A DNA stretch of 5,559 bases from Candidatus Methylomirabilota bacterium (lineage in GTDB: Bacteria > Methylomirabilota > Methylomirabilia > Methylomirabilales > 2-02-FULL-66-22), in contig JACQXP010000489.1 in the NCBI GenBank assembly GCA_016208645.1, positions 1 through 5,559 on the forward strand, in the 5' to 3' direction. The notes beneath the pieces are model-generated. The model was not told where the DNA came from and made no database searches. It saw only the letters and a list, made by a program, of their open reading frames with translations. This document shows, piece after piece, positions 1-5,120 of the stretch. A program made the translations under genes and the position numbers. How positions within the stretch are numbered: position 1 is the stretch's first letter; each line of letters begins with the position of its first letter.

Positions 1-19
1 CGTTCATCTGCGGTTCCAT
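1..19. repeat. Copy of the intergenic repeat arm directly after iorA
   Basis: Read on the minus strand, ATGGAACCGCAGATGAACG follows iorA and starts on the last base of its TGA stop. It matches 18 of 19 bases of the plus-strand sequence at 3130-3148, so the two copies lie in opposite orientation. The window ends here, so a partner arm, if there is one, would be beyond the left edge. Confidence 0.7.
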
Positions 20-1815
20 CAGTTGTGATGTTGGCCTGGCGAGGTCGCCTGGGCCGACGACCCCACGGGAACGATCGCCTTGGGGCCGCACGTCTGCACG
101 CACAGGTCACACCCATTGCAGCCCACTGGGTCAATGGTCACGTAACTCAATTCCTTGTCCCGCCCATTGGGAAGGCGCACCACCTCGCGCCGGATGACCT
201 GGATCGCCGGACACCCCGTCTTGAGGCATGCCCCGCACCCGTTGCACAGCGCATCCAGCACCTCATACGGCTGGGTCCGATGGAACTCCTCGATCAGGAC
301 GCAGGGGCGATTGGTGACGATCACCGAGGGACCCCGGTGGGCCAGCGCCTCCTTTACCGCCCTGTACACTTCGGGCAGGCGGTACGGATCGACCAGTTGC
401 ACGTGCTCGACCCCCAGGGCCTTGCACAGCGCCACGAAGTCCACCGCCTTGCTCTTTTCTTCTTGCAGCGTCACGCCGGTCCCGGGATGGTCCTGGCCCC
501 CCGTCATCCCCACGGCCCGGTTGTCCAGGATGAAGACCGTCACGTTGCCGCCGTTGTACACGATGTCCAGCAGGCCGGTCATCCCGGAATGCAGGAAGGT
601 GGAGTCGCCGATCAGCGCCACCACCTTCTGCTCCTTGCTGGCCATCCGGTACGCCTTCTCCATTCCCAGGGCATTCCCCAGGCTGGCCCCCATGCACACG
701 CAGGTGTGGGTCGCGTTCCAGGGCGATCCGACGCCCAGGGTGTAACAGCCGATGTCGCCCGCGATGATCAGGTCCTTCATTTTCCCGAGCGTGTAGAACA
801 CGCCCATGTGCGGGCAGCCGGCACACAGCGTCGGCGGCCGCGGGAACGGCAGCATGTCCAGGTCCGGCGGCGGGGGTGGGGTCTCGGCCATGGGGGGGGC
901 CGCGCCGTCCAATGCGGCCCGGACGCGCTGCGGCGTCAATTCCCCGGTCCGCGGAAGCCTGCCCACGCTGTGCACCGGAATGCCCATGGCCAGGACGTCC
1001 GCCTCCACCAGGCCTTCCAGTTCCTCGACGATGTAGAGGCATTTCACGCCCGAGGCGAATTCGCGGATGAGCCCCCCCGCCAGCGGGAACGAGAAGCCCA
1101 GCTTGAGGAAGGAAGCATCCGGGAAGGCCTCGCGCGCATACACGTAGGCGGGGCCGCTGGCAATGATGCCGATCTCGCGGTCGCCCCACTCGATGGTGTT
1201 CAGCGGGCTTGAATTCGCCATCTGGGCCAGGTCTGTCATCCGTTGCAGAACCTTCGGGTGCTTCTTGCGCGCGTGCGCCGGCAGGATCACGTACTTGGCC
1301 GGATCCTTGGAAAAGCCCAGGAACGGCGGGGCCGGTCGCTCCCCCAGGTCCACCAGCCCCTTCACGTGGCTGATGCGGGTCGTCAGGCGCATGATGACCG
1401 GGGTGTCCATCTCCTCGCTCAGGCGAAGCGCCTCGGCCACGAAGGCCTTGGCCTCCTGGCTGTCGCTGGGCTCGAAGAGCGGCACCTTGGCGAAGCGGGC
1501 AAAGTATCGGGTGTCCTGGGCGTTCTGCGAGCTCCCCATCCCGACGTCATCCGAGACCGCGACCAGGAACCCACCCCGCCCGGCCAGGGAGGCACCCATG
1601 GCGACTTCGAAGGCGACCTTCTCGTTGGGTGCCCACTCGGCATACACATCCGGATAGCGCGCGAAGGCCTCGAGGATCTCCGTGGCGGGCGTCCCTGGAT
1701 AGCTGGAGGCGACGGTGACGCCCGCCTCCCAGGCCCCCCGCGCCAGCGCCTCGTTCCCCGACATCAGGACCCGCCCCGTGGTCGCCGGTGCGGTCATGCC
1801 ATGGTGTCTGGTCAT
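19..1815 (-). CDS. iorA: Indolepyruvate:ferredoxin oxidoreductase, alpha subunit, with an internal deletion
   Basis: The family is a thiamine-diphosphate and iron-sulfur enzyme that oxidatively decarboxylates aryl-pyruvates from aromatic amino acids to aryl-acetyl-CoA and passes electrons to ferredoxin; it works in the cytoplasm with a beta subunit, IorB. The 598 residues show an N-terminal PYR domain (GNEALARG at 20-27, SYPGTPATEI at 38-47, probable cofactor-activating Glu65 in APNEK), the SSQNAQDTR stretch at 95-103, a middle domain with VEELEGLVE at 263-271, a proline-rich linker at 307-328, and a TPP-binding domain with CAGCPH at 331-336, GDIGCYTLG at 353-361 and GDS at 403-405 leading to Asn432. 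The C-terminus carries two 4Fe-4S motifs (Cys524/527/530/535 and Cys566/569/572/576). Compared with remembered archaeal and bacterial homologues, about 27 residues are absent between Gly79 and Arg80. The start at 1815 is supported by AGAGGA 7 nt upstream; an ATG at 1797 lacks such a site. No IorB gene is visible because the window ends 18 nt after the stop. Family assignment is firm. Activity and exact substrate are uncertain; homologues can favour other 2-oxo acids. Confidence 0.93.
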   Translation of the reverse strand: MTRHHGMTAPATTGRVLMSGNEALARGAWEAGVTVASSYPGTPATEILEAFARYPDVYAEWAPNEKVAFEVAMGASLAGRGGFLVAVSDDVGMGSSQNAQDTRYFARFAKVPLFEPSDSQEAKAFVAEALRLSEEMDTPVIMRLTTRISHVKGLVDLGERPAPPFLGFSKDPAKYVILPAHARKKHPKVLQRMTDLAQMANSSPLNTIEWGDREIGIIASGPAYVYAREAFPDASFLKLGFSFPLAGGLIREFASGVKCLYIVEELEGLVEADVLAMGIPVHSVGRLPRTGELTPQRVRAALDGAAPPMAETPPPPPDLDMLPFPRPPTLCAGCPHMGVFYTLGKMKDLIIAGDIGCYTLGVGSPWNATHTCVCMGASLGNALGMEKAYRMASKEQKVVALIGDSTFLHSGMTGLLDIVYNGGNVTVFILDNRAVGMTGGQDHPGTGVTLQEEKSKAVDFVALCKALGVEHVQLVDPYRLPEVYRAVKEALAHRGPSVIVTNRPCVLIEEFHRTQPYEVLDALCNGCGACLKTGCPAIQVIRREVVRLPNGRDKELSYVTIDPVGCNGCDLCVQTCGPKAIVPVGSSAQATSPGQHHN

Positions 1816-1822
1816 TCCGGAT

Positions 1823-1828
1823 TCCTCT
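1823..1828 (-). promoter_or_regulatory. Ribosome binding site of iorA
   Basis: Read on the minus strand, AGAGGA lies 7 nt before the ATG at 1815. It decides in favour of this start over the in-frame ATG at 1797, which is preceded by ACACCATGGC with no purine-rich site. It sits only a few bases after the end of the composite inverted repeat (1829-1930), so folding of that repeat in the mRNA could affect access to it; that is inference. Confidence 0.7.
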
Positions 1829-1930
1829 TATCCGCAGATTACGTAGACCCCCCTCCCACTCCCCCCCCTCAGAGGGGGGAGGGCTCGGGTGGGGGTGAAA
1901 TCTGCGCAATCTGCGTAATCTGTGGTTTAT
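1829..1930. repeat. Composite nested inverted repeat between the acyl-CoA dehydrogenase gene and iorA
   Basis: The outer arms are CCGCAGATTACGTAGA (1832-1847) and the reverse complement of TCTGCGTAATCTGTGG (1910-1925), matching at 14 of 16 bases. Inside the right arm the unit is partly doubled: TCTGCGCAA (1901-1909) is followed by TCTGCGTAA (1910-1918). Between the arms lies a second palindrome, C and T runs (1848-1870) against G runs (1872-1895), centred on A1871. The whole structure fills most of the 142-bp gap (1816-1957). It has no T-run after the hairpin in the direction of transcription, so it is not a standard intrinsic terminator. It looks like an intergenic palindromic repeat of the kind scattered in many environmental bacterial genomes, here one type nested inside another. 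Confidence 0.8.
1874..1895 (+). other. Potential G-quadruplex sequence
   Basis: The plus strand reads six G, A, three G, CTC, three G, T, five G: four runs of at least three guanines with loops of 1, 3 and 1 bases, which fits the usual four-tract G-quadruplex pattern. The minus strand, and so the mRNA, also has guanine runs at 1848-1868 (eight G, AGT, three G, A, six G), ending about 20 nt before the iorA ribosome binding site. Both belong to the inner palindrome. The pattern is seen directly; a biological effect is inference. Confidence 0.6.
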
Positions 1931-1957
1931 TGTGAGGTTCTCTACGTACTTCCAAAT

Positions 1958-3106
1958 TCACGCCTGGCCCTTCAGCAGTTGGTTCGCGATCACGATGCGC
2001 TGGATCTCACTGGTGCCCTCGTAGATCTGGGTGATCTTGGCGTCCCGCATCAACCGCTCCACCGGATACTCCCGGCTGTAGCCATAGCCGCCGAAGATCT
2101 GCACCGCGTTCGTCGCCGCCCGCATCGCCACTTCCGAGGCATAACACTTGGCAACCGCGGCCGGCAGCGTGTAGCGGGTCGCGCCGGAGCGAATCAGGTG
2201 CCCCGCGTACAGATACGACAGGCGCGCCAGATGGATCTCCATGGCCATGTCGGCCAGCATGAACTGGATCGCCTGGAAATTCGCAATGGGTTGCCCGAAC
2301 TGCTTCCGGGTCCGGGCATACTCCAGGGAATGATCAAGGGCTGCCTGGGCGATCCCGACGGCGATGGCCGCCACGCTCGGCCGGGCCCGGTCCAGCACCT
2401 GCATGGCGATCCTGAACCCCTGGCCTTCCTCGCCCAGGCGATTCGCCACGGGAACCCGGCACTCCTGAAACTCCAGCGCCGCCGTGGTGGAACCCCGGAT
2501 GCCCATCTTCTTCTCGACCCGCGCCACCCGGAAGCCTGGCGTTCCCTGCTCCACCACGAAGGCGCTGAGGCCCCGGTTGCCCTGGGCCGGGTCCGTGACC
2601 ACGAAGACCGTCAGGACCCCCGCCACGTCCCCGGAGGTGATGAACTGCTTGGCGCCCGTGAGGATGTAGACGTCCCCGTCCCGACGCGCCGTGGTGCGAA
2701 GGGCGACCACGTCGCTGCCCGCCTCGGGCTCCGTGAGCGCGAAGGCGGCCAGCCGTTCCCCCCGCGCCAGGGGCGGGAGAAGGCGCTGCTGCTGCTCCTC
2801 GCTCCCGGCCAGCAGGATCGGGTACATCCCCAGGTACTGGCCGGCGTGGATCGTGGCCGTGGCGGCGCAGGCCCTGGCGATCTCCTCGACCGCCAGCAGG
2901 AAGGCGATCACGCCGGCGCCGCTGCCCCCCAGTGCCTCCGGAACCACCAGGCCGAACAGCCCGTGGGCCGCCAGCAGCTGGACCAGGTCGTGCGGGAACT
3001 CCTCTCGCGCGTCGATCTCGGCCGCCCGGGGGGCGATCTTGTCCCGGGCCAGCCGCCGCGCCAGCTCCTGCACCATCCGCTCTTCGTCGCTGTATTCAAA
3101 ATCCAT
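1958..3106 (-). CDS. Acyl-CoA dehydrogenase
   Basis: This is an FAD-dependent acyl-CoA dehydrogenase that introduces the alpha-beta double bond in an acyl-CoA thioester and passes electrons to electron-transfer flavoprotein in the cytoplasm. Taking the ATG at 3106 gives 382 residues, normal for the short/medium-chain family. In this numbering the FAD/substrate signature AFALTEPEAGSD is at 121-132, the RKQFGQPIANFQAIQF helix at 267-282, and FGGYGYSREYPVERLMRD at 338-355, followed by IYEGTSEIQR at 361-370. Glu363 is in the usual place of the catalytic base of short- and medium-chain enzymes, not the isovaleryl-CoA dehydrogenase position. A GTG three codons upstream (3115) is also in frame, but MDFEYSDEE is the typical family start and GGTGAG lies 8 nt before the ATG. 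Chain length preference cannot be read. Neighbours suggest a branched-chain, aromatic-derived or other amino-acid-derived acyl-CoA, which is inference. The gene is flanked on both sides by repeat-bearing gaps, so it may be transcribed or regulated apart from its neighbours. Confidence 0.93.
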   Translation of the reverse strand: MDFEYSDEERMVQELARRLARDKIAPRAAEIDAREEFPHDLVQLLAAHGLFGLVVPEALGGSGAGVIAFLLAVEEIARACAATATIHAGQYLGMYPILLAGSEEQQQRLLPPLARGERLAAFALTEPEAGSDVVALRTTARRDGDVYILTGAKQFITSGDVAGVLTVFVVTDPAQGNRGLSAFVVEQGTPGFRVARVEKKMGIRGSTTAALEFQECRVPVANRLGEEGQGFRIAMQVLDRARPSVAAIAVGIAQAALDHSLEYARTRKQFGQPIANFQAIQFMLADMAMEIHLARLSYLYAGHLIRSGATRYTLPAAVAKCYASEVAMRAATNAVQIFGGYGYSREYPVERLMRDAKITQIYEGTSEIQRIVIANQLLKGQA

Positions 3107-3114
3107 CCGACCCA

Positions 3115-3120
3115 CTCACC
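3115..3120 (-). promoter_or_regulatory. Weak ribosome binding site of the acyl-CoA dehydrogenase
   Basis: On the minus strand GGTGAG stands 8 nt before the ATG at 3106. The alternative GTG start at 3115 overlaps this site and has no purine-rich site of its own, so the ATG start is preferred. The match to a consensus Shine-Dalgarno sequence is modest. Confidence 0.4.
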
Positions 3121-3129
3121 GATTCAGAA

Positions 3130-3235
3130 ATGGAACCGCAAATGAACGCCAATGAACACAAATCGCGATCTCTTCGTGCCCTGCCTGCCCTCCGAATCGG
3201 ATCATTCGCGTGTATTTGCGTTCATTTGCGGTTGC
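3130..3235. repeat. Inverted repeat upstream of the acyl-CoA dehydrogenase gene
   Basis: AACCGCAAATGAACGC (3134-3149) is a perfect 16-base reverse complement of GCGTTCATTTGCGGTT (3218-3233). The similarity extends inwards with gaps: AATGAACACAAATCGCGA on the left resembles the reversed right arm AATACACGCGA. The left arm itself holds a tandem echo, AATGAACGCC then AATGAACACA. The pair fills most of the 135-bp gap between the synthase stop and the dehydrogenase start and could fold into a long-looped stem in the mRNA. No promoter or terminator with a T-run was recognised. A third copy of the arm is at 1-19. Confidence 0.8.
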
Positions 3236-3241
3236 GTTGCT

Positions 3242-4504
3242 CTAGTGGCCGTCGAAGATCGTCGCGTAGGCCGGCTCCCCGTGGATCAGCTCCAGGATCT
3301 CTTCGTCCGTGAAGACGCGGTGGGCCTGCTTGGCCGCCCGGAAGATCTTCTCCACCAGCTCACGGGTGGGCTCAACTCCTCGCTTGGTGAGCCAGTAGAT
3401 CACGTTCGATTCGCCGCTCATGGGCCCGATCTCGATCACCTGGTCGCGGCCCACCAGGCTGGCAGGCACGCCGGAGTAGACCCGATCGGCCAGCCATGCG
3501 TGCCCCTTCTTCTCCGCCTTGATGATGGCCGCCGCGTGCACTCCGGTCGCGGTCCGGAAGGCATCCCGGCCCACGATCATGTAGTTGGGGGCAATGGGCA
3601 GATAGCACACCCGGGAGACGAACCGGCAATACTCGTCCAGCTTCGCCAGATCCTGCTCGATGTAGCCCATGAGCTTGCAGTTGACCAGCAGGACCTCCAT
3701 GGGGGCATTGCCGCACCGCTCGCCGATGCCGAAGGCCGTCCCGTGGATCCGGTCCGCCCCTTCCTCGATGGCCACCAGCGAATTAATGATGGCCAACCCC
3801 CGATCCCGGTGCCCATGCCAATCCACCTTGACATCCTGGGCGCCGATTTCCCGGAGCATCTCCTTGATGAACCGCATCAGATGCTTCACCCCATAGGGGG
3901 TCACGTGGCCGACCGTATCGGCCAGGCAGATCCGCTTGGCGCCGAAGTTGATGGCGGTGGTATAGATCCTCCGCAGGTCCTCGGGATGGGCCCGCGTCGT
4001 GTCCTCCGTCACCATCATGACCGGCAGGCCACCCTTGACGGCGAAGTCCACCGCCTCCTCCGTCAGCCGGAGCATCCGGTCAATATCCCAGTTCTCCACG
4101 TATTGTCGGATCGGGCTGGAGCCCAGGAAGGTACAGGCCTCGATGGGGATGCCAACCTTGCTGGAAATCTCGAGGATGGGCGTGATGTCGTTCTTGTGCG
4201 TCCGAGCCGCGCAGTTCGGACGAATGGCGAGTTTGGCCTCCACGATCTCCTGCGCCAGGGCGATGACGTCCTCCACCGCCCTCGGGCCTGCCCCGGGGAG
4301 GCCGATATCCGCCGCCTGGATCCCCAGGTCGTTCATCAGATGCAGGATGCGCTTCTTGTCCTCGATGTGGGGGTCCACAACGGAGGGATTCTGCAACCCA
4401 TCCCGCAGGGTCTCATCGTCGAAGTCCACCCGCCGCCTCAGCGGCTTGACGTCAGCCCCCAGGGTGTTCCAGTCGTACAGCATGTGCTTCTCATCCAGTT
4501 CCAT
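3242..4504 (-). CDS. Isopropylmalate/homocitrate synthase family protein (DRE-TIM metallolyase), substrate unresolved
   Basis: Family members condense acetyl-CoA with a 2-oxo acid by Claisen chemistry on a divalent metal in a TIM barrel. The 420 residues show the barrel-start motif DDETLRDGLQ (29-38) with catalytic Arg34 and metal ligand Asp35, the acidic pair in VTEDTTRA (165-172), the metal-binding HGH at 230-232, and the loop FGIGERCGN (258-266) ending in Asn266, which is typical of the synthases. HMG-CoA lyases instead carry a catalytic-Cys GGCP loop, so lyase is rejected even though RDGLQN looks lyase-like. The protein stops after the barrel and a helical extension and lacks the C-terminal leucine-binding regulatory domain of classical LeuA (about 510 residues). 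This fits homocitrate synthase, Re-citrate synthase or short isopropylmalate/citramalate synthases. The downstream position next to LeuC and LeuD genes favours a 2-oxo-acid elongation step; leucine synthesis is the simplest reading. The ATG at 4504 has GGAGG 7 nt upstream. Family is firm; the 2-oxo acid used is not. Confidence 0.9.
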   Translation of the reverse strand: MELDEKHMLYDWNTLGADVKPLRRRVDFDDETLRDGLQNPSVVDPHIEDKKRILHLMNDLGIQAADIGLPGAGPRAVEDVIALAQEIVEAKLAIRPNCAARTHKNDITPILEISSKVGIPIEACTFLGSSPIRQYVENWDIDRMLRLTEEAVDFAVKGGLPVMMVTEDTTRAHPEDLRRIYTTAINFGAKRICLADTVGHVTPYGVKHLMRFIKEMLREIGAQDVKVDWHGHRDRGLAIINSLVAIEEGADRIHGTAFGIGERCGNAPMEVLLVNCKLMGYIEQDLAKLDEYCRFVSRVCYLPIAPNYMIVGRDAFRTATGVHAAAIIKAEKKGHAWLADRVYSGVPASLVGRDQVIEIGPMSGESNVIYWLTKRGVEPTRELVEKIFRAAKQAHRVFTDEEILELIHGEPAYATIFDGH

Positions 4505-4511
4505 GGCTGCC

Positions 4512-4517
4512 CCTCCC
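4512..4517 (-). promoter_or_regulatory. Strong ribosome binding site of the synthase gene
   Basis: On the minus strand GGGAGG, followed by two more G, lies about 7 nt before the ATG at 4504. It is the best Shine-Dalgarno match in the window and fixes this start over the internal Met8. The rest of the 58-nt gap (4505-4562) shows no hairpin or repeat that I can support, consistent with co-transcription from leuD. Confidence 0.75.
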
Positions 4518-4562
4518 GCTCGCGGGTCCGCGGGTGGTCACCGGACGGCGTCCGTCCTGGCG

Positions 4563-5111
4563 CTACCCCTGGGACCGTTTCCTCTCTCTGCCTGGCCGGG
4601 CTGGAGCATCCACCCCCAGGCGGGCCCGGACAAAGCCCACCATCCCCCCCGCGGCCATGATGGCCCGGATCCCCTCGGGGAACAGCTGGGCGGTGAACGA
4701 GGCGCCGGTCGTCAGGTTGCGGATTCGGCCCGCCCCGAGGTCCACCTCTATTTCGTGGCCCTCCGCGATGGCCTGTGCCGCCTCCGGCGACTCCAGAATG
4801 GGCAACCCGATGTTGATGCTGTTGCGGTAGAAGATTCGCCCGAATGACCTGGCGATGACGCAGGCGATCCCGGCCCCCTGGATGGCCAGCGGCGCGTTCT
4901 CGCGGGAGCTGCCGCACCCGAAGTTGTTGCCCGCCACGATGATGTCGCCCGGGCGCCGCTTCTGCAGGAAGTCGGGATCCAGATCCTCCATGCAGTGCTG
5001 GGCCAGTTCCTCCGCGCGGAAGCTCGTGCAGTAGCGCGCGGGGATGATGACGTCGGTGTTCACGTCGTCCCCGTATGTGATCGCCTTGCCCCTTAACACT
5101 GGAGTGGACAT
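4563..5111 (-). CDS. leuD: 3-isopropylmalate dehydratase small subunit family (LeuD/HacB type)
   Basis: This is the swivelling small subunit of an aconitase-family hydro-lyase that isomerises a 2-hydroxy acid to the 3-hydroxy acid through a dehydrated intermediate, working with the LeuC-type large subunit. The 182 residues match the short archaeal/bacterial small-subunit type: [13 protein letters not shown] at 15-27, the [13 protein letters not shown] signature at 62-74, [19 protein letters not shown] at 87-105, and AAGGMVGF at 153-160. A basic tail follows to 182. The loop after Pro24 that governs substrate choice in this family reads Y27-C-T-S. It is neither the YLRT of methanogen homoaconitase nor the YLVY-like loop of isopropylmalate isomerases as I recall them. 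The start at 5111 has GAGGTGA just upstream and lies 9 nt after the LeuC stop, so the two subunits are translationally close. The gene name reflects the family; homoaconitase, citraconate-type or aconitase-like roles are not excluded. Confidence 0.88.
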   Translation of the reverse strand: MSTPVLRGKAITYGDDVNTDVIIPARYCTSFRAEELAQHCMEDLDPDFLQKRRPGDIIVAGNNFGCGSSRENAPLAIQGAGIACVIARSFGRIFYRNSINIGLPILESPEAAQAIAEGHEIEVDLGAGRIRNLTTGASFTAQLFPEGIRAIMAAGGMVGFVRARLGVDAPARPGRERKRSQG

Positions 5112-5112
5112 G

Positions 5113-5119
5113 TCACCTC
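5113..5119 (-). promoter_or_regulatory. Ribosome binding site of the small-subunit gene
   Basis: GAGGTGA on the minus strand occupies nearly all of the 9-nt spacer between the LeuC stop codon (5121-5123) and the LeuD ATG (5109-5111). The GAGG core is 4 nt from the start, which is short but usable. This spacing is typical of paired subunits translated from one message. Confidence 0.6.
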
Positions 5120-5120
5120 A

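Noticed and set aside
25..1212. Long open frame on the plus strand opposite iorA
   Set aside because: It is antisense to a clearly conserved gene, has an Arg/His/Gln/Gly-rich composition without domains, and is expected from high third-position GC on the opposite strand.
1848..1895. Intrinsic terminator after the acyl-CoA dehydrogenase gene
   Set aside because: A hairpin is possible, but no run of T follows it in the direction of transcription; it is better described as part of a palindromic repeat.
1547..1909. Minus-strand frame starting in the repeat and overlapping iorA
   Set aside because: Its first residues are the translated palindrome and the rest is iorA read out of frame.
1958..3106. 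Isovaleryl-CoA dehydrogenase, suggested by the Leu-type neighbours
   Set aside because: The catalytic glutamate is in the standard IYEGTSE position; no Glu is seen at the alternative position used by isovaleryl-CoA dehydrogenase.
1922..3145. Long plus-strand open frame opposite the acyl-CoA dehydrogenase
   Set aside because: Low-complexity translation rich in His, Arg, Asp and Gly, no recognisable motif, fully antisense to a conserved gene.
3116..3241. Short CRISPR array, suggested by the tandem AATGAAC echoes
   Set aside because: Only two imperfect short echoes plus an inverted copy, with no regular repeat-spacer spacing and no cas genes.
3242..4504. HMG-CoA lyase, suggested by the RDGLQN motif and the acyl-CoA dehydrogenase next to it
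   Set aside because: The catalytic-cysteine GGCP loop of lyases is absent and the GERxGN loop of acetyl-CoA-dependent synthases is present.
3152..4660. 502-codon plus-strand open frame opposite the synthase
   Set aside because: Antisense shadow of a GC-rich gene; starts within the repeat and shows no family motif.
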